Source: Streptomyces sp. Tue6028 (GTDB lineage Bacteria; Actinomycetota; Actinomycetes; Streptomycetales; Streptomycetaceae). Taken from it: DNA of 64,000 nt. Below the pieces are notes generated by a model. The model was not told the origin of the DNA, made no database searches, and saw nothing but the letters and a program-made list of their open reading frames with translations. A program made the translations under genes and the position numbers. Every line of letters begins with the position of its first letter. Within the stretch, counting starts at the first letter, position 1. The stretch lies in assembly GCF_002300165.1 (NCBI RefSeq), contig NZ_MLCE01000005.1:124001-188000 (forward strand), in the 5' to 3' direction. Below, in pieces: positions 8,161 to 16,637 of the stretch.

Positions 8161-8817
8161 TCAGTCGCCGGCGGGCGCCGCGACCGGCTCCACGCCGGCC
8201 TCGGCCCGCTCGGCCGACGCCCGCTTCGCCTTGCGCTTGACGATCAGCATCGAGGCGAGGCCGACGAGCACCGCCGCGACGAGACCCAGCCACGAGAAGC
8301 GCTTCAGCCAGGACTCCGCGACGACACCGACGTAGTAGATGACCGCGGTGGTGCCGCCCGCCCAGACGATGCCGCCGAGCACGTTGGCGATCAGGAACTT
8401 CCAGTACGGCATCCGCAGCACGCCCGCGAGCGGGCCGGCGAAGATCCTCAGCAGGGCGATGAACCGGCCGAAGAAGACGGCCCACATGCCCCACTTCTGG
8501 AAGGAGCGCTCGGCCGTGGCGACGTGCCCCTCACTGAAGTGCCGGGGGAACTTGGCGCCGAGCCAGGCCAGCAGCGGACGCCCGCCCTTGCGGCCGATGG
8601 CGTATCCGATGGAGTCGCCGACGATGGCGCCCAGGCTGGCGCAGGCACCCAGGACGACCGGGTTGATGCCCTCGTGCTGGGAGGAGAGCAGTGCCGCCGA
8701 GACCAGGATGATCTCGCCGGGCAACGGGATGCCCAGACTCTCCAAGCCGATGACCAGGCCCACGAGCGCATAGATGCTGACCGCGGGCACCGTCTCGAGC
8801 CAGTCCTGGACGTGCAA
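8161..8817 (-). CDS. DedA family membrane protein
   Basis: A 218-residue DedA protein, a family implicated in undecaprenyl-phosphate or phospholipid flipping and membrane homeostasis. Signatures include ESLGIPLPGEIILVSAALL, the re-entrant GDSIGYAIGRKGG, and FFGRFIALLRIFAGPLAGVL carrying the key Arg residues; the C terminus is basic. TTG at 8817 was chosen because GGGAGG precedes it and MHVQDWLET matches the usual N terminus; GTG at 8838 is an alternative. It is divergent from the SRPBCC-ArsR operon. uppP and a TVP38 gene elsewhere in the window touch on the same lipid-carrier theme, but are not linked to it. Confidence 0.88.
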   Translation of the reverse strand: MHVQDWLETVPAVSIYALVGLVIGLESLGIPLPGEIILVSAALLSSQHEGINPVVLGACASLGAIVGDSIGYAIGRKGGRPLLAWLGAKFPRHFSEGHVATAERSFQKWGMWAVFFGRFIALLRIFAGPLAGVLRMPYWKFLIANVLGGIVWAGGTTAVIYYVGVVAESWLKRFSWLGLVAAVLVGLASMLIVKRKAKRASAERAEAGVEPVAAPAGD

Positions 8818-8979
8818 CGCCGGTACCTCCCGTTTCACTGTGCCTGGTCCGGGCACATGCGCCGCACATGATCACCCGGGGTGCACTTCCCCCTGAGTAC
8901 ACGCCGGAAGCCTACCTGGTCGGTCTCGCCCGACGGAGGCCCCGAGGGTGCCGCGGAGCTCACACCTGACCCCCATCGA

Positions 8980-9039
8980 GCAACCAAAGGTTGCACATCA
9001 CGGAGGAGCGCTCTAGAGTGATACGCAACTAAAGGTTGC
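8980..9039 (+). promoter_or_regulatory. twin ArsR-type operators and promoter of the SRPBCC-ArsR operon
   Basis: Two nearly identical 15-bp palindromes, GCAACCAAAGGTTGC (8980-8994) and GCAACTAAAGGTTGC (9025-9039), have centres 45 bp apart. The second overlaps the expected transcription start, just after the -10-like TAGAGT (9014-9019). They are the best candidates for autoregulation by the ArsR-type protein encoded two genes in. Confidence 0.75.
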
Positions 9040-9056
9040 ACATGGAGGTCGGTGGG

Positions 9057-9521
9057 ATGGAGTACGGCAGCATCGAGCGGGAGATCTACGTCGAGGCCAC
9101 GCCCGAGGTGGTCTACGAGGTGGTCAGCAGGCCCGAGCACCTGCGGGAGTGGTGGCCGGACGAGGCGGAGTTCGAACCGGTTCCCGGCGGCACCGGAGTC
9201 ATCACGTTCGGCGACGCGGCCACCCCCGAGGCGACGGCCGTGCCGCTCACGGTGGTGGAGGCCGACCCGCCGCGGCGGTTCTCCTTCCGGTGGGTGTACG
9301 ACGAGGGCGTGACCGCGTCGGCGTCCAACTCCCTCCTGGTCACCTTCGACCTGGTCCCGTCCGGCGCGGGCACGCTGCTGCACCTCACCGAGGCCGGGTT
9401 CCGCGAGAAGGGCTGGGAGGCGGCCGTCCTCGAGGAGCAGTACCTCGACCACGTGTCCGGATGGGATCACTTCCTGCCGCGCCTCGTCTCCTACGTCTCC
9501 CGGCTGGTGTCGGCGTCATGA
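9057..9521 (+). CDS. SRPBCC (AHSA1-like) protein
   Basis: A 154-residue START/Bet v1-fold protein of the AHSA1 subgroup, which forms a ligand-binding cavity. The signature runs from REIYVEATPEVVYEVVSRPE through LREWWPDEAEF to the C-terminal GWEAAVLEEQYLDHVSGWDH. It binds an unknown hydrophobic ligand. ATG at 9057 follows GGAGGTCGGTGGG and is the best start. Its stop overlaps the arsR ATG (ATGA, 9518-9521), so the two are translationally coupled, a common pairing in actinobacteria. Confidence 0.85.
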   Translation: MEYGSIEREIYVEATPEVVYEVVSRPEHLREWWPDEAEFEPVPGGTGVITFGDAATPEATAVPLTVVEADPPRRFSFRWVYDEGVTASASNSLLVTFDLVPSGAGTLLHLTEAGFREKGWEAAVLEEQYLDHVSGWDHFLPRLVSYVSRLVSAS

Positions 9522-9856
9522 GCGTCACCGTCGACGACGACCTCTGGTCGGCGGTCGGGGACCCCATACGACGCCGGATGCTCGACCTGTTGCTGAGCGG
9601 CGGCGGTGGTACCGCCACCACGTTGAGCGAGCGGCTGCCGGTCACGCGGCAGGCGGTGGCCAAACACCTCGGCGTGCTCGACCGGGTCGGTCTGGTCCAT
9701 GTCACGCCGTCCGGACGCGAGCGTCTTTATCAGGTCGACGAGGCCCAACTCGCCCGTGCCGTGGCGCAGTTGTCGTCGGTCGGAGCCGCGTGGGACGCCC
9801 GGCTCCAGCGCATCAAGCGGATCGCCGAAGCGATCCAGCGCAGCAAGGACAGCTGA
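9518..9856 (+). CDS. ArsR-type winged-helix repressor
   Basis: A 112-residue HTH protein (WSAVGDPIRRRMLDLLL, then LPVTRQAVAKHLGVLDRVGLV and the wing SGRERLYQVDEAQL). It has no obvious Cys/His metal-ligand cluster, so it may belong to the non-metal ArsR branch that travels with SRPBCC proteins. It is translationally coupled to the upstream SRPBCC gene and precedes another. It probably binds the two GCAAC-N5-GTTGC palindromes ahead of the operon and controls all three genes. Confidence 0.87.
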   Translation: MSVTVDDDLWSAVGDPIRRRMLDLLLSGGGGTATTLSERLPVTRQAVAKHLGVLDRVGLVHVTPSGRERLYQVDEAQLARAVAQLSSVGAAWDARLQRIKRIAEAIQRSKDS

Positions 9857-9903
9857 CCGACCGCGCCCGCGCACGGGCGCCCCCATACGAAAGAGGTATC
9901 GAG

Positions 9904-10344
9904 ATGGTGGACATCCTGCACAGGATCGGCGCCACGGCGTCGCCCGACGACGTCTACGCGGCCCTGACCACGATCGACGGGCTGTCGAAGTGGTGGACCG
10001 AGGACACGGAAGGCGACAGCGAGGTCGGGGGCGTCGTCCGGTTCCGCTTCGCGCCCGGCGGGTTCGACATGAAGGTCCTGGAGGCCCAGCCCGCCGAGCG
10101 CGTGCTCTGGGAGGTCGTCGACGGCCCCGAGGAGTGGATCGGCACGCAGATCACGTTCGAGCTCAAGCAGGAGGACGGCTTCACGATCGTGCTGTTCCGG
10201 CACGAGGGCTGGAAGGAGCCGGTGGAGTTCATGCACCACTGCAGCACCAAGTGGGCGACCTTCCTGATGAGTCTCAAGAAGCTGGTCGAGACCGGCAAGG
10301 GTGATCCCGCGCCGCACGACGTCATGATCAGCAACTGGCACTAG
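9904..10344 (+). CDS. SRPBCC domain protein
   Basis: A 146-residue SRPBCC protein (IGATASPDDVYAALTTIDGL, SKWWTEDTEGDSEVGG, and the C-terminal FMHHCSTKWATFLMSLKKLV). It is a distinct paralogue of the first operon gene rather than a recent copy. ATG at 9904 follows GAAAGAGG. It lies 47 nt after the arsR stop and is probably the last gene of the operon; a strong bidirectional hairpin follows at 10387. Confidence 0.86.
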   Translation: MVDILHRIGATASPDDVYAALTTIDGLSKWWTEDTEGDSEVGGVVRFRFAPGGFDMKVLEAQPAERVLWEVVDGPEEWIGTQITFELKQEDGFTIVLFRHEGWKEPVEFMHHCSTKWATFLMSLKKLVETGKGDPAPHDVMISNWH

Positions 10345-10386
10345 CACCCGTCGGTCGGCCGTAGGCCCAGGGACCTTCGCCGGCAC

Positions 10387-10432
10387 GGCGAGGGCCCCGG
10401 CCGGGGCGTACGTCCCGGCCGGGGCCCTTGCC
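10387..10432. terminator. bidirectional terminator hairpin
   Basis: Left arm 10387-10405 and right arm 10414-10432 pair over 19 positions with one G-U, with the 8-nt loop GCGTACGT. It lies between two convergent genes. There is no U-tract, as is normal for Streptomyces terminators. Confidence 0.85.
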
Positions 10433-10442
10433 AAAAGGCGGC

Positions 10443-10895
10443 TCAGCCGTTCGGACGCAGCGTCCAGACGACCGTCATCTCACCGGTGACGGCTCCGTCA
10501 GCGCGCTGGATGGCGATGGCGACCGGGAACTCGGGACGCCGGCCGGCGTCGAGTTCGGCGACGACGTCGGCGGCGGGCCGGCCCAGGGTCGCGGTGGCCG
10601 TGACGGGCCCCATCGCGAGCTTCTTGTAGGCGATCTCGGCGCTCACCGCGAGCGGCACGGCGCGCGAGAGCTGGTCCCCGAACGCGGCGAGGACGATCGC
10701 TCCGCTCGCCGACTCCCCCAGCGTGAACATCGCTCCGGCGTGCGGCCCGCCCACGTGGTTGTGGAAGTCGCTCTGGTCCGGCAGCGCCACCACGGCCTTG
10801 TCCGGGCCGGTCTCCACGAACTCGAGGTTCAGGGTCCGGGCCATCGGCACGGTGGCGGCGAGCATCTCGCCGATCGTCATCTGGTCTGCGCTCAT
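10443..10895 (-). CDS. hotdog-fold thioesterase-like protein (PaaI/DUF4442 type)
   Basis: A 150-residue hotdog-fold protein that probably hydrolyses or binds acyl-CoA thioesters. The signature DFHNHVGGPHAGAMFTLGES matches the PaaI/DUF4442 active-site region, followed by the hotdog strand AEIAYKKLAMGPVTATATLG. Start ATG at 10895 sits 6 nt after TAACAT (minus strand, complement 10902-10907), so it is probably leaderless. It is divergent from the first membrane-anchored paralogue gene. Confidence 0.82.
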   Translation of the reverse strand: MSADQMTIGEMLAATVPMARTLNLEFVETGPDKAVVALPDQSDFHNHVGGPHAGAMFTLGESASGAIVLAAFGDQLSRAVPLAVSAEIAYKKLAMGPVTATATLGRPAADVVAELDAGRRPEFPVAIAIQRADGAVTGEMTVVWTLRPNG

Positions 10896-10951
10896 ACCGG
10901 CATGTTACCCGTGAGTAGCAACCCTTGGCCAGCGCGCGCCGATCACCGCCG

Positions 10952-10965
10952 TATCGTTACGCCCC
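10952..10965 (+). promoter_or_regulatory. leaderless promoter, first paralogue
   Basis: TATCGT (10952-10957) lies 8 nt before the ATG at 10966. The sequence from here into the coding region is almost identical to that at the second paralogue, so the promoter seems to have been duplicated with the gene. Confidence 0.6.
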
Positions 10966-12000
10966 ATGTGGCCAGGAGAGCAGCCGCCCGCGGGCGGACA
11001 GAATCCCCAACAGCCCACCGGGGGCGGACAGTCGAACCCGCAGCCGTACGCCGGAGCGGGAGGAACGGGCCCCCTGCCGGACGCCGGAGCCGGGCAGCCG
11101 AACCCGTACCAACAGCCGGGGTACCAGCAGCCCAATCCCTATCACCAGGCACCGGCCCCCTGGAACGCCCCGACGGTCACCGCGGACTCCGCGACACCGC
11201 CCGCGGGCCGCGGCGACGGCAGGCGGACGAAGGTCGTCGCCCTGGTCTCGGCCGCGGCGGTCGTCATCGGCGCCGGAGTGACCGGCTTCGTCCTGCTCGG
11301 ACCGGGCAAGGACGACGGGGCGGGACCCGAGCCGACCGGGTCGCCGTCCGCGCCGTCGAGCCCGGCGAGCGATCCGCGGGGCACCGAGGGCGCCGAGAAG
11401 CCGACCGTGGCCGGCTGGAAGACCGTGGTGAACCCCAAGCGCGGCATCGCCTTCGACGTCCCCCCGCAGTGGGGACTGAAGTCGACGGGCTGGGTCACCT
11501 ACGTCTCCGAGGACGACGACCCCCGGGACGAGCCCCTCGCCGCCGTCGCGGCCCCCGCGCTCCTGAAGGAGAAGTGGTGCGGCTCCGACGACGACAAGGA
11601 CGGAACCGAGGACTACACGATGCTCGCGGGCGCCGGAACCAAGCGGAACAACGGGGCGAGGAGCCCCGAGGCGGCGGCCCGCGACGACGCCGCGGCATGG
11701 GTCTACGGCGCCTACACCCAGCCCGACAAGGACCTGGTGACGTCCGGCGCCGTGGAGCCGTACACGACGAAGTCCGGCATCAAGGGCAGTCTGGCCACGG
11801 CATCGTCGTCGGGTGTGGAGAAATCGAAAAAGTGCGCCGGCGACGGGAAGGCGACCGTCTTCTCCTTCAAGGACCCCTCGAACGACATCGTTTCGTGGGA
11901 GTTCTTCGGGGCGAAGGGGGTGTCCGAGGAGGTCTCGGACACGACGGTGCGGAAAATCGTCTCCACCGTACGGCTCTACGACGTCCCCCCGGCGTCCTGA
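10966..12000 (+). CDS. Pro/Gln-rich single-pass membrane protein (paralogue A)
   Basis: A 344-residue protein: a Pro/Gln/Gly-rich cytoplasmic N terminus (MWPGEQPPAGGQNPQQP, NPYQQPGYQQPNPY), one membrane segment (VVALVSAAAVVIGAGVTGFV, near residue 90), a low-complexity linker, and an extracytoplasmic domain of about 190 residues starting VAGWKTVVNPKRGIAFDVP. Two conserved Cys (EKWCGSDDDKDG and KKCAGDGK) could form a disulfide. The function is unknown; such layouts occur in Streptomyces surface proteins. The next gene is a clear paralogue sharing promoter and domain order. The start follows a leaderless-type TATCGT. Confidence 0.8.
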   Translation: MWPGEQPPAGGQNPQQPTGGGQSNPQPYAGAGGTGPLPDAGAGQPNPYQQPGYQQPNPYHQAPAPWNAPTVTADSATPPAGRGDGRRTKVVALVSAAAVVIGAGVTGFVLLGPGKDDGAGPEPTGSPSAPSSPASDPRGTEGAEKPTVAGWKTVVNPKRGIAFDVPPQWGLKSTGWVTYVSEDDDPRDEPLAAVAAPALLKEKWCGSDDDKDGTEDYTMLAGAGTKRNNGARSPEAAARDDAAAWVYGAYTQPDKDLVTSGAVEPYTTKSGIKGSLATASSSGVEKSKKCAGDGKATVFSFKDPSNDIVSWEFFGAKGVSEEVSDTTVRKIVSTVRLYDVPPAS

Positions 12001-12072
12001 CTCGTTGCCCGAGTCACTGATCCGGTACACGTCTGACGAAACGCGGTGACCCAAACGTGTCACGGGCGGCAC

Positions 12073-12086
12073 TAGGGTTACTGCCC
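12073..12086 (+). promoter_or_regulatory. leaderless promoter, second paralogue
   Basis: TAGGGT (12073-12078) lies 8 nt before the ATG at 12087, the same spacing as in the first paralogue. Confidence 0.62.
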
Positions 12087-13115
12087 ATGTGGCCAGGACA
12101 GCAGCCGCCCGGGGGCGAGCAGAACCCGCAGGACCAGAACCCGTACCAGCAGCCGGGGTACCAGCAGCCGAATCCGTACCAGCAGCCCGGCTACCAGCAG
12201 CCCGGGTACCAGCAGCCCAACCAGTACGGGCAGCCGCAGTGGGGTTCCCCGTCGGAGCCTCCCGGCGCGCCTCAGCCGGCGGGGGGCAGCGGCGGCGGTG
12301 GCGGCGGCAACAAGACGAAGATCACGGCGATCGTCGCGGCCTCGGCCGTGGTGATCGCGGCCGGAGTCACCGGCTTCCTGGTCCTGGGCGGCGGCAACGA
12401 CGACGACAAGGCGGGCGGCAAGCCGTCCAAGTCGCCCAAGAAGTCCGCCTCCACGTCGGCGAGCCCCAGCGGCGACGACAACCCGCGCGGCGGCGACGAG
12501 GAGAAGGCGACCATCGCGGGCTGGAAGGTCGTCGTGAACCCCAAGTGGGGCACCGCGTTCGACGTCCCGGCGGACTGGGAGGTCAAGACTCCCGGCACCT
12601 TCATCGGCTTCGAGGACGACAAGAAGGGTGACGGCTCGGCGCTGATCGGCATGTCCGCACCCGCGTTCCTCAAGGAGAAGTGGTGCACGTCCGACGACGA
12701 CAAGGACGGGTACAAGAGCGACACCGCGCTGGCCGCGGCGGGCACCAAGGGCCAGAGCGGCGCCAAGAACACCGACGACGTCGCGCGCAACGACTCGGCG
12801 TGGTGGGTCTTCGGCGGCTACACCGACCAGAAGAGCGCCTCGAAGAAGCTGCTCACCATCGGCAAGCCGAAGGCGTACACGACGACGTCGGGTGTCGAGG
12901 GCAGCGTCGCGACCACGTACTCGTCCGGTGTGCCCAAGAAGGGCAAGTGCGACTCCAACGGCAAGGCGACCACCTTCGCCTTCAAGAACTCGGCGGGCGA
13001 CTTCGTGTCCTGGACCTTCTACGGTGCCAAGGGTGTGAGCGAAGAGGTGTCGGACGCGACCGTGCAGAAGATCCTCAGCACGGTACGACTGCACGGTGAC
13101 CCCACGGGGTCCTGA
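12087..13115 (+). CDS. Pro/Gln-rich single-pass membrane protein (paralogue B)
   Basis: A 342-residue paralogue of the preceding gene. The N terminus has about five near-repeats of the PYQQPGYQQPN type, followed by a Gly-rich stretch, one membrane segment (ITAIVAASAVVIAAGVTGFL) and the same extracytoplasmic domain (TIAGWKVVVNPKWGTAFDVP, SAPAFLKEKWCTSDDDKDG, FYGAKGVSEEVSDATVQKIL). The linker is Lys/Ser-rich here but Pro/Ser-rich in A. The two genes are 86 nt apart. The repetitive CAG/CCG coding region is a possible slippage site. Function unknown. Confidence 0.8.
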   Translation: MWPGQQPPGGEQNPQDQNPYQQPGYQQPNPYQQPGYQQPGYQQPNQYGQPQWGSPSEPPGAPQPAGGSGGGGGGNKTKITAIVAASAVVIAAGVTGFLVLGGGNDDDKAGGKPSKSPKKSASTSASPSGDDNPRGGDEEKATIAGWKVVVNPKWGTAFDVPADWEVKTPGTFIGFEDDKKGDGSALIGMSAPAFLKEKWCTSDDDKDGYKSDTALAAAGTKGQSGAKNTDDVARNDSAWWVFGGYTDQKSASKKLLTIGKPKAYTTTSGVEGSVATTYSSGVPKKGKCDSNGKATTFAFKNSAGDFVSWTFYGAKGVSEEVSDATVQKILSTVRLHGDPTGS

Positions 13116-13314
13116 ACCCCGAGGGACGGTCCGAGCCCGCCGAACCGCCGCGACCGTCCTTGAGCGACCGTCCCGAGGCGGCGGCTGCGACAGCCGTCCG
13201 AGCACGGGGCGTCCGCCCCGCCCGAGTCCGCATTCCCGCGTCCTCCCTGGCCGCCGCGCACCCGCGCGGCGGCCGGGCGGCGACCCGGCGATGTCCGACA
13301 GCGGCCTAATCGGT

Positions 13315-13344
13315 TTGGCAAGCAGTGGCTCCTGCGGCGATAGT
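13315..13344 (+). promoter_or_regulatory. promoter of the MFS gene
   Basis: TTGGCA (13315-13320), an 18-nt spacer and GATAGT (13339-13344); the chosen GTG start follows 6 nt later, so the message is probably leaderless. Confidence 0.65.
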
Positions 13345-13350
13345 CAGCCG

Positions 13351-14754
13351 GTGAACACTGCCGCCGACTCCCCGCGCCACCTGCGCCGTCCCTCCTGGGC
13401 GGGCCGGAACTACACCCTCCTGACCGCCGCCGCGGTCGTCACCAACCTGGGCAGCCAGGGCGCGCTGATCGCCGCGGCCTTCGCGGTTCTCGAATCGGGC
13501 GGCGACGGCGGCGACGTGGGCCTCGTGGCGGCGGCCCGGACCCTGCCGCTGGTGCTCTTCCTGCTGATCGGCGGTGCGGTCGCGGACCGGCTGCCGCGGC
13601 ATCGGGTGATGGTCGCGGCCAACGCCCTCAACTGCGTGTCCCAGGCCGTGTTCGCCGCCCTGGTGATCAGCGGTGACGCGCGGCTGTGGCACATGATGCT
13701 GCTGTCCGCACTCGGCGGCACCGGGCAGGCGTTCTTCAACCCCGCGGCGGAGGGCATGCTGATGTCCTCGGTCGCCGGGGAGCAGGCGAGCCGCGCCTTC
13801 GCGATGTTCCGGATGGCGATGCAGGGCGCGGGGCTGGGCGGCGCGGCCCTCGGCGGCGCGCTGGTGGCCGTCCTCGGGCCGGGCTGGGTGCTCGCCGTGG
13901 ACGCGCTGGCGTTCGCGCTCGCCGGTGCGCTGCGCTCGTTCCTCGACGTCAGTCACATTCCGCCGCGCGAGCCCGGCGGCGGGCTGCTCGCCGATCTCCG
14001 CGACGGCTGGCACGAGTTCGTCGGCCGGCCCTGGCTGTGGACGATCGTCGCGCAGTTCTCCGTGGTCGTCGCGGTCGTCGGCGCCGCGGACGCCGTGTAC
14101 GGACCGCTGGTCGCCCAGGACAGCCTCGGCGGTCCGGGTCCGTGGGGCCTGGCCCTCGGCGCGTTCGGCGCCGGGACCGTCGGCGGTGCGCTGCTCATGA
14201 CCCGCTGGAAACCCCGTCGGCTGCTGCTCGCGGGCACCCTCTGCGTCTTCCCGCTGGCCCTTCCCGCCGCCGCGCTCGCGGTCCCCGTGCCGGTGGGCCC
14301 GCTGTGCGCGGTGATGTTCGCCAGCGGTCTGGCCATCGAGGTGTTCGGTGTGTCCTGGATGACCGCGCTGCACCAGGAGATCCCCGAGGACAAGCTCTCG
14401 CGCGTCTCCGCGTACGACTGGTTCGGGTCGATCGCCATGGTCCCGCTGGCCACGGCGCTGGCGGGCCCCGTGGAACAGGCCGTCGGGCGCACGACCGCCC
14501 TGTGGGGCTGCTCCGCGCTGGTCGTGCTGGTCACGGCGGCGGTGCTGTGTGTGTCCGACGTGCGGAACCTGACGCGGCGGACGAAGGAGCTGGCGCACGG
14601 CGCACCCGGGCGCGGGGCCGACGCGACCCCCGGTGAGGCGGCCGTGGCGGACGGCCTGACCAGGGCCGCGGCCGTGGCCGGCGGTTCCCCCACGGCGACG
14701 GCCGGCGCGGCCGGGTCAGCCGATGCCGAACGCTCCGGCGGGCGGCTCGGGTGA
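13351..14754 (+). CDS. MFS transporter (drug efflux type)
   Basis: A 467-residue major facilitator with twelve predicted membrane segments. The loop 2-3 motif reads GGAVADRLPRHRVMV, and MLLSALGGTGQAFFNPAAEG belongs to the MFS_3 / macrolide-efflux-like branch. It would export a small molecule by proton antiport. The C-terminal tail of about 55 residues is Ala/Gly-rich and poorly conserved. GTG at 13351 was chosen because a good promoter ends 6 nt earlier; ATG at 13291 would start inside that promoter. Its last 39 nt overlap the convergent spermidine-synthase-like gene. Confidence 0.85.
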   Translation: MNTAADSPRHLRRPSWAGRNYTLLTAAAVVTNLGSQGALIAAAFAVLESGGDGGDVGLVAAARTLPLVLFLLIGGAVADRLPRHRVMVAANALNCVSQAVFAALVISGDARLWHMMLLSALGGTGQAFFNPAAEGMLMSSVAGEQASRAFAMFRMAMQGAGLGGAALGGALVAVLGPGWVLAVDALAFALAGALRSFLDVSHIPPREPGGGLLADLRDGWHEFVGRPWLWTIVAQFSVVVAVVGAADAVYGPLVAQDSLGGPGPWGLALGAFGAGTVGGALLMTRWKPRRLLLAGTLCVFPLALPAAALAVPVPVGPLCAVMFASGLAIEVFGVSWMTALHQEIPEDKLSRVSAYDWFGSIAMVPLATALAGPVEQAVGRTTALWGCSALVVLVTAAVLCVSDVRNLTRRTKELAHGAPGRGADATPGEAAVADGLTRAAAVAGGSPTATAGAAGSADAERSGGRLG

Positions 14755-15561
14755 GGCGACCGCGTCCTCGTCACAAACGGGTTCCGCGGCGCCGGTGAAC
14801 TCCCGCAGCGCGGGGCCGTGTTCCACCCGCGCGGGGAAGGCGTCGGCGGCCGTCCGCCGGGCGAGGGCGGCCGTGTCGAGGGGGCGGTGGGAGGCCACGA
14901 GCACGGCGTTGCCGAAGCGGCGGCCGCGCAGTACGCCGGGTTCGGCGATGAGGGCCAGCTCCTCGAACACCGCGGAGAACGTGGCGAGCTGGGAGCGCAG
15001 GAAGTCGAAGGGCGCGGCGTCGGCGAGGTTGGCCAGATAGACACCGTCGGCGCGCAGCACCCGCTCGGCGGCGCGCGCGTACGCCAGCGTGGTCAGGTGC
15101 GCCGGTACGCGTGAGCCGCCGAAGACGTCCGCGATCAGGATGTCCGCGGAGTCGGGCGCCGCCGCTTCGAGCCAGGCCCGGGCGTCGGCGCCGTGCAGGG
15201 CGACATCGACGTCCTCGGGCACCGGCAGGTACTCGCCGACCAGGGAGAGCAGTGCGCGGTCGGCGTCCACCACGTCCTGCCGGGAACCGGGCCTTGTCGC
15301 GGCGACGTAGCGGGGCAGGGTGAGCGCCCCGCCGCCGAGGTGCAGGACGTCCAGCGCCCGGCCCGGCGCCGCCACCGTGTCCAGCACATGCCCGAGTCGG
15401 CGCGTGTACTCGAACTCCAGGTGTGTCGGCTCGTCGAGATCGACGTACGACTGCGGTGCGCCGTCCACCGTCAGCAGCCATGCCCGTTCCCGGTCGACGT
15501 CGGGCATCAGCTTCGCGGTGCCGTGATCCACGGCGCGCGTCACGGGTATCGGCTCGTCCAC
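14716..15561 (-). CDS. spermidine synthase-like / SAM-fold protein
   Basis: A 281-residue protein with the aminopropyltransferase/methyltransferase Rossmann fold: VLHLGGGALTLPRYVAATRP matches the SpeE nucleotide-binding turn, followed by VVDADRALLSLV and ILIADVFGGSRVPAHLTT. The acidic catalytic motif of true polyamine synthases appears altered (ADVFGGS), so the activity may differ; many actinobacterial copies are annotated only as fused-MFS/spermidine-synthase-like. GTG at 15561 lies 6 nt after CACAAT (complement 15568-15573), again leaderless-like. It overlaps the MFS gene tail-to-tail by 39 nt. Confidence 0.8.
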   Translation of the reverse strand: MDEPIPVTRAVDHGTAKLMPDVDRERAWLLTVDGAPQSYVDLDEPTHLEFEYTRRLGHVLDTVAAPGRALDVLHLGGGALTLPRYVAATRPGSRQDVVDADRALLSLVGEYLPVPEDVDVALHGADARAWLEAAAPDSADILIADVFGGSRVPAHLTTLAYARAAERVLRADGVYLANLADAAPFDFLRSQLATFSAVFEELALIAEPGVLRGRRFGNAVLVASHRPLDTAALARRTAADAFPARVEHGPALREFTGAAEPVCDEDAVASPEPPAGAFGIG

Positions 15562-15667
15562 GCGTCCATTGTGCCGTGGCGGCCGGGGGCGCAGGGCACG
15601 CGCCCGTGGCAGGGCGCGGCATTCGGTCCGGCGCATCGTGTGCCGGGACGTCCGGGAGCCGCTCGGC

Positions 15668-16510
15668 TCAGGCCCGCCAGACCTCGGCGATCCGCGCCGC
15701 GTGCGCCGGGGCCTGCGCGCGTCCGGCCTCGGCCGCTGCTGCTCTGGCCGCGGGGTCCAGGGGGTTGCGTCCGAAGGACCGCCGCGCGGTGGCGCTCGGG
15801 GAGACGACCGCGACCTGTGCGCCGTCCTCGGTCAGCCTGCGGCCCTGTTCGGCGGCGGAGATCAGGGGGCCGCCGCCCGTCGCGATCGGGGCGAGCACGA
15901 CGACGCGGCCGTAGCCGGCGGCGAGGTGGGCGTTGGCCGGTGAGTGGGTGCCGCCGTCCATCCAGCGCCGACCGTCGACGGTGACCGGCGGCCACGCCCC
16001 GGGCACCGCGCAGCTCGCGGCCATGGCGTCCGCGAGCGGCACTCCGCTGTCCTTGTCGAAGACGCGCAGCTCGCCGGTCGCCGTGTCGACGGCGGGCATC
16101 CGCAGCGCCCGCTCGGGCCAGTCGTGCGAGACGAGCCGGCTCTCGATGGCGGAGCGCCGGGTCGCCTCGTCGGCGGTGCTCGCCGCGAGCGCCGTCCTGC
16201 CGATCTTCCGGCCGTACTCCTCGGGGGTGCGGGAGGTGAGCGTCGCCCAGGCGTACCGCAGGTAGGCGCTCGCGGGCAGGCGTGCCGCGATCTCACCGCT
16301 CTGGGGGCCCAGTTGGCGCCGGTACAGCTCCAGCGGGGTGAGTGCTCCGGAGGCCAGCTGGGCGCCGACGGACGCGCCCGCCGACGTACCGATCACCACG
16401 TCGGCGTCGCTCAGGTCGACGCCTTGCTCCGCGAGGCCGTGGAGCAGTCCGGCGAGCCAGCCGATTCCCCCGCTGCCCCCGCCGCCGAGCACAAGTGCCT
16501 TGTCCGCCAC
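15668..16510 (-). CDS. patatin-like phospholipase
   Basis: A 280-residue patatin-fold lipid acyl hydrolase with a Ser-Asp dyad. It shows the oxyanion loop GGGGSGGIGW near the N terminus, the nucleophile elbow GTSAG (S43), and DGG with D185. No membrane anchor or signal peptide is visible, so it is probably cytoplasmic or peripherally associated. GTG at 16510 follows GGGGGAGAAG. It lies downstream of tuf3 on the same strand but is separated from it by a strong hairpin, so it is probably transcribed on its own. Confidence 0.88.
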   Translation of the reverse strand: MADKALVLGGGGSGGIGWLAGLLHGLAEQGVDLSDADVVIGTSAGASVGAQLASGALTPLELYRRQLGPQSGEIAARLPASAYLRYAWATLTSRTPEEYGRKIGRTALAASTADEATRRSAIESRLVSHDWPERALRMPAVDTATGELRVFDKDSGVPLADAMAASCAVPGAWPPVTVDGRRWMDGGTHSPANAHLAAGYGRVVVLAPIATGGGPLISAAEQGRRLTEDGAQVAVVSPSATARRSFGRNPLDPAARAAAAEAGRAQAPAHAARIAEVWRA

Positions 16511-16587
16511 GGTGCTTCTCCCCCTCGACGACACTGCCACGACACTGTCCGCGATCAGTCTCGCGCACGGCACCGACAGCGCGACGA

Positions 16588-16623
16588 GCGGGTGTCCGCC
16601 CCCTCTCAGGGGCGGACACCCGC
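16588..16623 (-). terminator. tuf3 terminator
   Basis: A perfect 15-bp stem (16588-16602 with 16609-16623) with the loop CTCTCA, just downstream of the EF-Tu gene and upstream of the patatin gene. Confidence 0.88.
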
Positions 16624-16637
16624 CGTCCCGACGGCGG

